This document shows, one piece after another, positions 1 to 8,136 of a DNA stretch of 64,000 nucleotides. The stretch is from an uncultured Gammaproteobacteria bacterium. Its GTDB lineage: Bacteria; Pseudomonadota; Gammaproteobacteria; Arenicellales; Poriferihabitantaceae. A program made the position numbers and the translations under genes. The stretch lies in the NCBI GenBank assembly GCA_937992195.1, contig CALKKV010000005.1, forward strand, positions 1 through 64,000, read 5' to 3'. Every line of letters begins with the position of its first letter. Within the stretch, counting starts at the first letter, position 1. Under the pieces are notes generated by a model. The model was not told the DNA's origin, searched no databases, and saw only the letters and a list, made by a program, of their open reading frames with translations.

Positions 1-474
1 TCCGGTTAAATCTCCAAGTTGGTCTTTGAGCAAAAGCACGCACCCCGCCGGAGTACAGGGAACCAACGACTCTTCTCCAATTGAAAGCTTACCAACATTC
101 TCAATATGAAAGCCGTCCACATCTTTGGCAACACTAATCGCGTTAATTACTTTGGACTCGTCAATATGTTTCGGTAGTGGCAGCTGCACCAAAATTCCGT
201 TTACCGATTCCTCTTTATTGAGCTGGTCTATCAAAGCGAGTAAGTCTGCTTCGCTGGTATCAGCCGGTAACTTATGCTCGCTAGACTCCATTCCAGCTTC
301 AACCGTCTGCTTGCCCTTGCTTCTGACATAGACCTGACTGGCTGGATCTTCACCAACCAGAACAACAGTAAGACCTGGTTTAATCCCATGCTTGGACTGA
401 ATATCAGCAACCGCTGCACCAATTTTTTCTCGTAATTTGGCCGCAAAGGCTTTGCCATCAATCACTGTCGCCAT
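1..474 (-). CDS. folD: FolD, bifunctional methylenetetrahydrofolate dehydrogenase/cyclohydrolase (N-terminal 158 residues; runs off left edge)
   Basis: The minus strand read from the ATG at 474 stays open to the window edge and translates as the N-terminal half of FolD. This cytosolic enzyme interconverts 5,10-methylene-THF and 10-formyl-THF, using NADP, for purine and formyl-Met synthesis. Visible family signatures are YVRSK (Tyr49 and Lys53, the catalytic pair), [16 protein letters not shown] and PCTPAG. A good Shine-Dalgarno (AGGTGA) lies six bases before the ATG. The Rossmann NADP-binding half lies outside the window. It is divergent from the malonyltransferase gene at 637. Identification is firm; only completeness is unknown. 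Confidence 0.95.
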   Translation of the reverse strand, partial: MATVIDGKAFAAKLREKIGAAVADIQSKHGIKPGLTVVLVGEDPASQVYVRSKGKQTVEAGMESSEHKLPADTSEADLLALIDQLNKEESVNGILVQLPLPKHIDESKVINAISVAKDVDGFHIENVGKLSIGEESLVPCTPAGCVLLLKDQLGDLTG

Positions 475-508
475 AGAAATCACCTGCTATTCTGAATTAA
501 GGGCACGG

Positions 509-540
509 ATTGTAGCGAATTAAGGTAACCGAACCATCAA
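509..540 (-). promoter_or_regulatory. Possible folD promoter
   Basis: On the minus strand a TACAAT -10-like hexamer (509-514) lies 35 bases upstream of the folD start. The best -35-like match, TTGATG (535-540), leaves a long 20-bp spacer. Only the -10 is convincing. Confidence 0.3.
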
Positions 541-556
541 CAAAACGGCGTGGGTT

Positions 557-581
557 TTGACATAAGCGACTGCGCTATAAT
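557..581 (+). promoter_or_regulatory. Possible promoter of the malonyltransferase gene
   Basis: A perfect TATAAT (576-581) lies 55 bases before the ATG at 637. A perfect TTGACA sits at 557-562, but the spacer is only 13 bp, too short for a normal sigma-70 promoter. The -10 is therefore probably used with a weaker -35 further upstream. Confidence 0.35.
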
Positions 582-636
582 CCGGTCTTCCCACGTTTCA
601 TCTTGACTCACTTCTATCTACCAAGTTTTGCCTTAC

Positions 637-1611
637 ATGTCTGATCAATCTTTAGCACTTCTCTTTCCCGGACAGGGATCACAATATCGCGGTATCGGAA
701 AAGATCTATACGATGCCTATGACATCGTCAAAGATACCTATAATGAAGCAGGTGACATTCTTGGATTTGATGTAAAAAGCCTATCGTTTGACGATCCGGA
801 AGATGAGATCAACTTAACCCGTAATACGCAACCGGTTTTGCTAACTCATTCCATCGCATGCTATCGCTTATTCCAGCAGCAAACGAATAGTACTCTTACA
901 CCGAGCATGTCGGCTGGTCATAGTTTGGGTGAATATTCCGCTTTAGTTGCGGCTGGTGCACTATCATTTTCCCAAGGTCTCTCCCTTGTTCGTAAACGAG
1001 GAGAATTGATGGGTGAGTTTGGCGAAGGGGAAATGGAAGCGCTGATGATCGATCTGGATTCAGCGACTCAGCTAGCCCAACAACACTATTGCGGTATCGC
1101 CGCTTGCAATCTACCCGATCAAAACGTGGTCGGCGGTCGACCTGAAGATCTGGAAAAGCTGACAGCAACCATGGCTGAAAAATTTCCTCGAAAAAGAAGC
1201 GCGCGCTTAAAAACCGAAGGCGCCTTTCATACCTACTATATGGTAGAAGCTGCAAGACGTTTTCGTTCTGTTTTGGAAGAAGCTGATTTCACTAATCCAA
1301 GCTTCTCTGTACTGTCTAACTTTACCGGAGAAATGCACGAAAATGATGTAAACGCTATTCGCTCAAGTTTGTTTATGCAGTTATTTAATCCTGTTCTTTG
1401 GCACAGAAACCTTGTTTCTGCCGGCACAGCTGGAGCAAATATAATGATTGAGTTTGGTGGTGGATTAGGGAAGGGAGAAACCGCTGCAGAAAAACGACCT
1501 AACCTTGAGAGCATCGTCAAGAAAACCTTTCGCGGTAGTGACAATGCTCCAGACTATTATGCGGTGATCAACATCGCTTCTCTTGAACAATCTCTTAAAT
1601 CTATAATTTAA
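637..1611 (+). CDS. FabD-like ACP/CoA S-malonyltransferase, stand-alone
   Basis: About 324 residues covering one acyltransferase (AT) domain. Visible are the N-terminal GQGSQ, the nucleophile motif GHSLGEYSAL (Ser96 from this start), the conserved Arg of LVRKRG, the catalytic His198 in GAFHTYYM, and the late Gln in MQLFNPVLW. These match the family Ser-His dyad that moves malonyl from CoA to acyl carrier protein. An in-frame TTG lies at 628, but the ATG at 637 gives the usual MSDQSLALLFPGQG start. No fab, acpP or polyketide genes adjoin it, so it may be a second FabD or a dedicated transferase (for example for malonate use or a secondary metabolite). The family is certain; the physiological acceptor is not. 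Confidence 0.82.
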   Translation: MSDQSLALLFPGQGSQYRGIGKDLYDAYDIVKDTYNEAGDILGFDVKSLSFDDPEDEINLTRNTQPVLLTHSIACYRLFQQQTNSTLTPSMSAGHSLGEYSALVAAGALSFSQGLSLVRKRGELMGEFGEGEMEALMIDLDSATQLAQQHYCGIAACNLPDQNVVGGRPEDLEKLTATMAEKFPRKRSARLKTEGAFHTYYMVEAARRFRSVLEEADFTNPSFSVLSNFTGEMHENDVNAIRSSLFMQLFNPVLWHRNLVSAGTAGANIMIEFGGGLGKGETAAEKRPNLESIVKKTFRGSDNAPDYYAVINIASLEQSLKSII

Positions 1612-1617
1612 AACAGC

Positions 1618-3552
1618 TTAGTTAAACTCTATCCTAGTCTGCTTACCCAGTTGCTCAGCTACTGATTTTGCGAAACTCGCTGTAATGTGTTGTTGATCTC
1701 GATATAAAATAACCCCATCGCGTTCTGCTTGGCAAACACCATCGGGACACAGATAAGGATTCATATCGATTACACTTACATTTTCATATCCCATCGCTAT
1801 CGATCGCAGCCAATCACCAATATTGGTGACATGTTTTACATCAGGGTAATTGCTACAACTTTTAAGAGGAGTAAAGAAATTGTTCTGCCAATGCCATCTA
1901 GCTTGGCAATAAGGACCATTGAAAGGTAAAGCCAAGGTAGGTTGTATAATATAGATATTTCCTACATTTCCTGCGATTTTTCCAATTACCCTATCGGTTC
2001 CGCTCTTCCATTGTTCTTCGTTAAAATTAACTCTAGTATTCCCTATAAACACAGCTTCGGGTTTCTCTTTAACAATCAAGTCTAACGCTGCATCTCGCCA
2101 ACCTTCACACTCAACATAAATTCTATTGAGACGAGCATAGTAGAAATCTTCGTCAATGATCGGGCAAGATGATTTCGTCAGTACGACAATATTCCAGTCG
2201 TTTCCGACAAACAGCTCTTCGATTGCTGGAAACCATTGTGCACCGATACTATCGCCCAACAAATAAACTGTTTTACTTGCATCTCTTTTTCCGTAGGAGC
2301 ACGCAATCAGGTTGTGGTTCGTAATCCAGCCATCACAACCGTCGGCGTAAATTCTAGCAAGATCGTTGTTTGCTTTTATATAAGGTAATTGTTTAGGAGA
2401 CAAATTCCAGTCTTTGATATTGGACTGCCATATCCCAACAATACCAAACAATCCAACGCACAGACCAAGCGAGCCAAGAAAGAACAATCTTGATTTTTTG
2501 AACGCAAGGCGACCATATCGCGCAGGCGCTTCGACAAAATAGTATGAAATTAACGCTAACAACAATGAAAATAAAACTAACGTAAAGCGCACTAAGATTG
2601 AATCAGACTCTAAAACACTAAAGCCGAAAACCAGTACCGGCCAGTGCCAGAGGTACCATGAATAAGATATTTTCCCTATCCATTGTGTAAGCGGCACCGA
2701 AAGTGCTCTGGAAAATAGCGACTTTCTTTCTCTTCCAGTTCTCCCACCGACCAACATCAAGCAAGTACCAAGCGTTGGCAACAGCGCCCAAAGACCAGGA
2801 TACCCAGCTTTCTCTACGACTAACAATGCGATTAAAACAAGAAAAAAACCACTCAATGCGACTGTATCTCTAGACACGACCCGTTCGTACACTCTAATTT
2901 CCTTATTCTTAAAGTGTGTATAACTAACGAACATCAAACCGCCTGCAGCAAACTGCCAGGCTCGTGCTGGCATAAGATAGAATGCCCAATCAGAATTAAA
3001 ATGAAACATCCCAATAGAAAGAAGGAGGCCAAGCATCCCAAAAATTAGCAAACTAATTGAATGCCTACTTCCTGCGAGCTTAGCAATAGCTGCCAGCAAA
3101 AAAGGCCAAATCAAGTAGAATTGCTCTTCAACACCTAAAGACCAAGTGTGAAGAAAAAGATCGGTCTCCGATGTCGTATCAAAATATCCAACATGTGTGA
3201 AAGCAAAATAGAAGTTACTCAACCAGATGAGTGCATATTTGGCACTCAACGCTTGGCGATCCTGTTCAAAAGGAGCCAATAGAAAAATGGAGGCAAAGGA
3301 AACGATGACTACCATCGTAATCAGTGCTGGTAAGAGCCTTTTTACTCTACGATAAAAGAACTCACCATAAGAAATACGCCCATCGTTGTTTATTTCATTT
3401 AAAAGTAATCCTGTAATCAGATACCCTGATATTACGAAGAACATGTCTACACCAATGAATCCAGCGGATAACCCTGGTATTTTGGCATGGGCAGCTACCA
3501 CAAGCAGTATTGCGAACGCGCGTAGTCCTTGGATATCTTCCCTATGATTCAT
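1618..3552 (-). CDS. OafA/YrhL-type membrane acyltransferase with C-terminal SGNH domain
   Basis: An inner-membrane O-acyltransferase of the acyltransferase-3 family. The first about 370 residues hold roughly ten to eleven hydrophobic segments with family motifs: DIQGLRAFAILLVV with a following His, FFVISGYLIT and WSLGVEEQFYLIWP. A periplasmic SGNH-hydrolase-like domain follows, with LLGDSIGAQW and a late DxxH (DQQH). Such fusions O-acetylate LPS O-antigen, exopolysaccharide or peptidoglycan. I start at the ATG at 3552 (MNHREDIQGLRA); an ATG at 3597 would add 15 poorly conserved residues. It converges on the malonyltransferase gene with only 6 bases between the stops. No glycan genes adjoin it, so the substrate cannot be told. 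Confidence 0.85.
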   Translation of the reverse strand: MNHREDIQGLRAFAILLVVAAHAKIPGLSAGFIGVDMFFVISGYLITGLLLNEINNDGRISYGEFFYRRVKRLLPALITMVVIVSFASIFLLAPFEQDRQALSAKYALIWLSNFYFAFTHVGYFDTTSETDLFLHTWSLGVEEQFYLIWPFLLAAIAKLAGSRHSISLLIFGMLGLLLSIGMFHFNSDWAFYLMPARAWQFAAGGLMFVSYTHFKNKEIRVYERVVSRDTVALSGFFLVLIALLVVEKAGYPGLWALLPTLGTCLMLVGGRTGRERKSLFSRALSVPLTQWIGKISYSWYLWHWPVLVFGFSVLESDSILVRFTLVLFSLLLALISYYFVEAPARYGRLAFKKSRLFFLGSLGLCVGLFGIVGIWQSNIKDWNLSPKQLPYIKANNDLARIYADGCDGWITNHNLIACSYGKRDASKTVYLLGDSIGAQWFPAIEELFVGNDWNIVVLTKSSCPIIDEDFYYARLNRIYVECEGWRDAALDLIVKEKPEAVFIGNTRVNFNEEQWKSGTDRVIGKIAGNVGNIYIIQPTLALPFNGPYCQARWHWQNNFFTPLKSCSNYPDVKHVTNIGDWLRSIAMGYENVSVIDMNPYLCPDGVCQAERDGVILYRDQQHITASFAKSVAEQLGKQTRIEFN

Positions 3553-3635
3553 CTTACGGTCGATCTTTGGTTCGCCAATTCGCAACAGCCTGAGCATGCT
3601 ATTTGCAAAGAGACTAATACATTGTCGTTTCGTGT

Positions 3636-4577
3636 CTAACCCGTATACAATGTCGAAACATGCCCTGTGACTGAGGTTGCCAGGGCATTCAAATCATAGC
3701 CCCCCTCTAAAACCGAAACCACGCGGCCGTCACAGGTGTGGTCAGCGAGATTCATCACTACCTTGGTCATCCAACGATAGCTGTCGTCTGTTAAGTTTAT
3801 AGATCCTAGCGGGTCTGCTTCATGGGCATCAAAACCCGCGGAAACCAGAATAAAATCAGGTTTAAAAGACAACGCCCTCGGCAAAATCACTTCTTCAAAA
3901 GCAGCTCTATACTCAGCATCTCCTACCCCGGGAGCCATTGGGCAGTTAATCGTTGTCCCTTCCCCTTCCCCGATTCCACCTTCTGAAGCTGCACCGGTTC
4001 CCGGGTAATGGGGAAATTGATGCAGACTCGCGAAAAGCACAGAGGGATCTTGTTCGAAAGTGTGTTGTGTTCCATTACCGTGATGCACATCCCAATCAAT
4101 AATCATCACTCTCTCCAGTCCATGCTCCTTCTGCAGATGTCTGGCGGCAATGGCAACGCTATTAAATATACAGAAACCCATGGCGGTGTCATGCTCAGCG
4201 TGATGCCCCGGTGGCCTGACCAGCGCAAAACCATTATCGGCTTTCTCTGTCATAACCTCATCGACCAGTCCAAGCAAACTGCCGGTTGCATGGGATGCCA
4301 CCTTAAATGATTCTGCTGACACCGCAACATCCGGTGTATCTATCCAGGGATCGCCCGCCTGACAAGCTGACGCAATTTTGTCAGCATACTCAGCACCATG
4401 CACGAGCTCAATGGAGTCTGGTTGCACCGCAGTTGGCTTTACCTGTTGCAGGTCTGAGTACCATGACTGCTGTTCCAACATCCTCTGGACCATAGAAAGT
4501 CGTTCACTGCGTTCGGGATGACCCGCACCAGTCTGATGTTCCTGGAAAAGTGGGTCAGTCACTATCGACGTTTTCAT
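3636..4577 (-). CDS. Histone deacetylase family protein (HDAC/acetylpolyamine amidohydrolase-like)
   Basis: A 313-residue arginase/deacetylase-fold hydrolase. Catalytic signatures are RPPGHHAEHDTAMGFC (tandem His), DWDVHHGNGTQH (zinc Asp and His) and SAGFDAHEADPLG (zinc Asp). Members remove acetyl groups from lysines or small amines with a zinc water. The N-terminal HPERSERL motif and length fit bacterial class II-like HDACs of marine gammaproteobacteria. It appears monocistronic: the acyltransferase start is 83 bases further left on the same strand and the repeat element begins about 70 bases to the right. The substrate is unknown; acetyl-lysine proteins or acetylpolyamines are the likely choices. 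Confidence 0.88.
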   Translation of the reverse strand: MKTSIVTDPLFQEHQTGAGHPERSERLSMVQRMLEQQSWYSDLQQVKPTAVQPDSIELVHGAEYADKIASACQAGDPWIDTPDVAVSAESFKVASHATGSLLGLVDEVMTEKADNGFALVRPPGHHAEHDTAMGFCIFNSVAIAARHLQKEHGLERVMIIDWDVHHGNGTQHTFEQDPSVLFASLHQFPHYPGTGAASEGGIGEGEGTTINCPMAPGVGDAEYRAAFEEVILPRALSFKPDFILVSAGFDAHEADPLGSINLTDDSYRWMTKVVMNLADHTCDGRVVSVLEGGYDLNALATSVTGHVSTLYTG

Positions 4578-4646
4578 TCTTCACTCGTGCTTAATGATTT
4601 ACTTCATTATCCCATAAGAATCTGCCGAAAATAAGAGACATCCTAG

Positions 4647-4803
4647 GGAGCCTTTATTAAAGTCTGAACGTGAAAGATTGAGATAAAAAATATTCAAGAT
4701 CTAGGCGCAAAATGCACGTCATAGCACTATTGCGAAGTTTTGCAACGCTGATATTAGATACTTTTCGCGCTAGCTAGCCGGTCATGACTTTTGCAGAGGC
4801 TCC
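4647..4803. mobile_element. MITE-like palindromic element, copy A
   Basis: A 157-bp non-coding element with ends GGAGCC...GGCTCC. It is flanked on both sides by CTAG (4643-4646 and 4804-4807), which looks like a 4-bp target duplication of the YTAR type used by the IS5 group. The interior shares long blocks with copy B at 11833, for example AAAGATTGAGATAAAAA and ATTGCGAAGTTTTGCAACG. The left half is an imperfect reverse complement of the right half, so the whole element can fold into a long hairpin. The right-hand CTAG supplies the TAG stop of the neighbouring RAYT-like gene. No transposase of the matching type is in the window. Confidence 0.75.
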
Positions 4804-5508
4804 CTAGTGTAACTTTCTCGGCCTCCCCGGTTTTCCTGGACTTAAGCGTATTCCGGAAACAACCTCCAAAGCATGGATAAAACCGGCTGAGCCCAGAGCC
4901 AGCTGCTTTTCAATCGCAGCAGTAATTGGATGCTCGTGTTTATGTCTTCGCCAGTCATCATGAATCTTGCAATATTGAATAACTCTCTGGGAGGGTGTTT
5001 CTGCAAGAAACTGATATTGTAAATGGGGTTGCACCAGTAAAATTCCCTCCGGATTTCCGTGTTGCTGAAAACTGCTGTGGGCAATTACTTCATCTTTGCT
5101 ACTGGATGAAACTGCATTCTCGATTTTTGACTCGACGTAGCACATCGCATCAATCAAGTATTTTTCTGCTTCTAACGGTATGCAATGGTATCGTTTACCC
5201 CATAGTGATTTGCGATCAGGGTGCCGGTCAGCATGACGTTTAAAGAAATGGGCAGCGTAACGCCGACTAACAGACTGCATTAGCTTCTGTACTGCATTGG
5301 GTTTTACCGGTGTTAATACTAGCCATAGCTGGTTCTCCAGAAAACCGTACGCATGAATTTCACACCCCCGATGTTTGATACCTTCAGCAATATAGTTTTG
5401 TATCGCAGTTAGATCGACTTGATCATAGAAAATCTTAATATCTGACGCCGCCTGCTGATGCAACAATACGGGTATTCCCGGCTGACAAAATCTCGCTTTC
5501 CTTGCCAT
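4804..5508 (-). CDS. RAYT-like (REP-associated tyrosine transposase, Y1 family) protein with degenerate HUH motif
   Basis: 234 residues aligning by eye to the TnpA_REP/Y1 transposase family: an N-terminal PGIPVLLHQQ block, GCEIHAYGFLENQLWLVLTP, a Trp-rich LWGKRYHCIP block, CYVESKIENA (position of the catalytic Tyr), and a C-terminal GKPGRPRK AT-hook-like tail. In active members the second block normally reads NHVHLLL, giving the two metal-binding His of the HUH motif. Here it is NQLWLVL, so both His are gone. The reading frame is full length and a strong AAGGAGAA Shine-Dalgarno precedes the ATG, so it is not an obvious pseudogene. It may be a domesticated DNA-binding protein. A palindromic element abuts its stop codon. 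Confidence 0.75.
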   Translation of the reverse strand: MARKARFCQPGIPVLLHQQAASDIKIFYDQVDLTAIQNYIAEGIKHRGCEIHAYGFLENQLWLVLTPVKPNAVQKLMQSVSRRYAAHFFKRHADRHPDRKSLWGKRYHCIPLEAEKYLIDAMCYVESKIENAVSSSSKDEVIAHSSFQQHGNPEGILLVQPHLQYQFLAETPSQRVIQYCKIHDDWRRHKHEHPITAAIEKQLALGSAGFIHALEVVSGIRLSPGKPGRPRKLH

Positions 5509-5592
5509 TTTATTCTCCTTGTTGGACTTTATTTAAACTTTCCTAATATCTTTTGCTAGAATTTCAGCGTACAAAAACATACGCTATTTCGG

Positions 5593-5608
5593 TGTGCGCG
5601 CCCGCACA
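5593..5608. promoter_or_regulatory. Inverted repeat between divergent RAYT-like and pirin genes
   Basis: TGTGCG-CGCC-CGCACA, a 6-bp perfect dyad with a 4-bp centre. It lies 85 bases upstream of the RAYT-like start and 110 bases upstream of pirin. It could be an operator, but no regulator is identified. Confidence 0.3.
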
Positions 5609-5717
5609 TATGACGAGAAAAAACAAAAAGCCAATTGGAAAAAACTAATGATTATCGAGAAGTAGAGCTTGGCGGTTTAAAGGTACAATAAATCCTCTTG
5701 ATTAATATTTAACAACA

Positions 5718-6584
5718 ATGACGTTAACTGCTCTTCAGTCAAAGGAAAGGAACTTAGGGGACTTTTCTGTTAGACGTGTATTACCCGACAGAAAAATAAA
5801 GATGGTTGGGCCATTCATTTTCTTTGATCATTTTGGCCCTGTTGATTTCCCTCCGGGAAAAGGTATCAACGTCCGACCGCATCCACATATCGGGATTGCG
5901 ACGATGACATACTTATTTAACGGCAGTTTTTTGCACAGAGACAGTCTCGGATTTGTGCAACCTATAGAAGCTGGCGCTGTAAATCTGATGACCGCGGGCA
6001 AAGGAATTGTGCATTCCGAACGCGCCGGTGATGACATTGACATCCCATCGTCGCTCCACGGAATCCAATCTTGGATCGCACTGCCTAGAAAACTAGAAGA
6101 TTGTGAACCGGCATTTCATCATTATGCAAAACAAGACATCCCCAAGATCACTCACAACGATGTGACTATAAAGGTTGTTATTGGAGAAGCATTTGATCAA
6201 CGATCGCCTGTTCAGTCTTTCTCACCAACAATATATCTCGATTGTTTTATGCCTGCTGGAAAGGTGCTGGAGTTACCAACAAGCTATCGAGAACTAGCCG
6301 TTTATGTGGTGTCTGGCTCTGCAAACGTCAATAGTGATGCAATAGAGAGTGTGTACTCTTGCGGAAGTATGTTGGTAAGTAGCGATGAAGACGATTTAAT
6401 CATATCCGCTGAATCGGACTGCCAAATTATCGTGGCGGGAGGAGAGCCTGTCGGAGAACGGCTCCTTTGGTGGAATTTTGTTGCATCCAACAAGGTTGCA
6501 ATAGAGGCAGCTAAAGAGCGATGGAAATCTGGACTGTTTGGCTCAGTTCCTGGCGATAACGAATATATCCCACTGCCAGAATAA
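5718..6584 (+). CDS. Pirin family protein
   Basis: 288 residues, a bicupin of the pirin family. Predicted metal ligands are His55 and His57 (RPHPHIG), His99 and Glu101 (GKGIVHSE), with the characteristic FDHFGP, HRDSLG and GAVNLMTAGKG blocks. A C-terminal cupin ends with GGEPVGERLLWWNFV, typical of the family. Bacterial pirins are iron-binding proteins; some have quercetin 2,3-dioxygenase activity and one modulates pyruvate dehydrogenase. The substrate here is not evident. It is followed on the same strand by the DddP-type gene after about 156 bases, so it may or may not be co-transcribed. Confidence 0.9.
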   Translation: MTLTALQSKERNLGDFSVRRVLPDRKIKMVGPFIFFDHFGPVDFPPGKGINVRPHPHIGIATMTYLFNGSFLHRDSLGFVQPIEAGAVNLMTAGKGIVHSERAGDDIDIPSSLHGIQSWIALPRKLEDCEPAFHHYAKQDIPKITHNDVTIKVVIGEAFDQRSPVQSFSPTIYLDCFMPAGKVLELPTSYRELAVYVVSGSANVNSDAIESVYSCGSMLVSSDEDDLIISAESDCQIIVAGGEPVGERLLWWNFVASNKVAIEAAKERWKSGLFGSVPGDNEYIPLPE

Positions 6585-6740
6585 ATATAAAGTTATTCTC
6601 CTGCGACAAAAATTCCGCATAGGTTTCGATTTGCGACTTTGTATTCGCGCATTGCTGTACTTGAAAAACCAAGAGGTTTAGAGTCTTACTAGCGGGTATA
6701 CATGTCAGCTCTAATTTCAAATTCTGCAATCCACTTAGCC

Positions 6741-8081
6741 ATGAACCATCCTTTTGTGAACAACAGCTCAAACAGAAAAATTGACCCCTGTCGTCGGCGT
6801 GGCGGTAATATCAAACCGGATGGTTCTCCAAATTTTAATGATCGGGTTGAAATTGGACCGACCGATCTTGCCTTTAACGAATGGGAAGAGCTTGGCATTG
6901 CTATTCCAAACTTAACCAGCATGCGAGAGTTTCGGCTGGAGAGAATCAAAGCAGAATTGGTTAAGCGAGATCTTGCAGGCGTGGTTTTATTTGATCCGCT
7001 GAATATTCGTTATGCTACCGACACAACCAATATGCAAGTGTGGATTACCCATAACTACGGGCGAGCCTGTTTTGTTGCAGCAAGTGGGTATATGGTTTTG
7101 TTCGACTTCCACAATTGTGAACATCTATCCGCCCACCTTCCGCTAGTTAAAGAGGTGCGCGGAGGAGCGTCCTTTTTCTATTTTGAAACCGCAGATCAAA
7201 CCGATCATCATGCCAAAAAGTTTGCAAAAGTTATTCAGGATCTGATGCAAACTCATGCTGGTGATAACAAGCGGTTAGCAGTAGACAAGATTGAGATTGC
7301 CGGTCTGCGTGCGCTCGACGCCTTAGGCCTTGAAGTCACTAACGGACAAGAGGTTATGGAGTTGGCACGTTTAGTGAAAGGCCCGGACGAAATAAAAGCA
7401 ATGCGATGCTCCCTTGCCTCCACCGAAATTTCTATGCAGCTTATGAAAGAAGCAACCAGACCTGGCATTAGTGAAAATGATGTTTGGTCTGTGATGCATG
7501 CCGAGAATATAAGACGCGGAGGCGAGTGGATTGAGTGTCGATTACTCTCTTCTGGACCACGCACTAATCCCTGGTTCCAGGAGTCGGGACCGCGAGTCAT
7601 GCAAAATGGAGAGCTGTTAGCGTTTGATACGGACTTGATCGGCCCATATGGTATTTGCGCTGATCTGTCTCGCACCTGGATGATTGGCGATCAGGCTCCC
7701 AGTGCCGAACAAAAACGTTTGTATCGCGTCGCCTACGATCATATTAAATACAATGAATCCATCCTAAAGCCCGGCATGACATTTGAAGAAGTCACCAAAC
7801 AAAGTCAGCCATTGGAAGATGAATTTCGTGCTGGCCGATATGGGGTGCTGATGCATGGGGTCGGCTTATGCGACGAATACCCCTCTATTCGTTATCCCGA
7901 GGACTATGATGAACATGGATACAACGGCGAAATCGTCGCCGGAATGACATTGTGTGTTGAAGCTTATATGGGTTCGGAAAATGGGGGAGAAGGAGTAAAA
8001 CTTGAAGACCAAGTATTGATCACTGAAGACGGCGTCGAAAATATAACGCGCTTTCCTTTTGAAAGCGATTTATTAGCGTAG
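6741..8081 (+). CDS. dddP: DddP-type DMSP lyase (M24 metallopeptidase fold)
   Basis: About 446 residues of the M24 creatinase/aminopeptidase-P fold, matching DddP far better than a peptidase. DddP cleaves dimethylsulfoniopropionate (DMSP) to dimethyl sulfide and acrylate. Blocks I recognise from roseobacter DddP are NDRVEIGPTDLAF, FDPLNIRYATDTTNMQ, RRGGEWIECRLLSSGPR and MHGVGLCDE. The metal ligands recalled for Ruegeria DddP (D295, D297, D307, H371, E406, E421) and the catalytic D377 all occur here at a constant offset of one (D296, D298, D308, H372, E407, E422, D378). An ATG at 6702 would add 13 residues; the start at 6741 (MNHPFV) gives the family length and N-terminus. No acrylate or DMSP-uptake genes adjoin it. 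Confidence 0.82.
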   Translation: MNHPFVNNSSNRKIDPCRRRGGNIKPDGSPNFNDRVEIGPTDLAFNEWEELGIAIPNLTSMREFRLERIKAELVKRDLAGVVLFDPLNIRYATDTTNMQVWITHNYGRACFVAASGYMVLFDFHNCEHLSAHLPLVKEVRGGASFFYFETADQTDHHAKKFAKVIQDLMQTHAGDNKRLAVDKIEIAGLRALDALGLEVTNGQEVMELARLVKGPDEIKAMRCSLASTEISMQLMKEATRPGISENDVWSVMHAENIRRGGEWIECRLLSSGPRTNPWFQESGPRVMQNGELLAFDTDLIGPYGICADLSRTWMIGDQAPSAEQKRLYRVAYDHIKYNESILKPGMTFEEVTKQSQPLEDEFRAGRYGVLMHGVGLCDEYPSIRYPEDYDEHGYNGEIVAGMTLCVEAYMGSENGGEGVKLEDQVLITEDGVENITRFPFESDLLA

Positions 8082-8136
8082 TTCGATGGTACTAACTACA
8101 ATGAATATGCGTTAGCGCATTGTTCTTGAATTTGCT
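8082..8136. other. Convergent intergenic spacer with weak hairpin
   Basis: The spacer between the convergent dddP and sigma-factor genes holds ATGCG-TTAG-CGCAT (8107-8120), followed by a short T-rich run. It may act as a weak terminator for dddP. Confidence 0.25.

Noticed and set aside
557..581. TTGACA and TATAAT as a consensus promoter pair
   Set aside because: The spacer is 13 bp, too short for sigma-70; only the -10 is kept as a low-confidence element.
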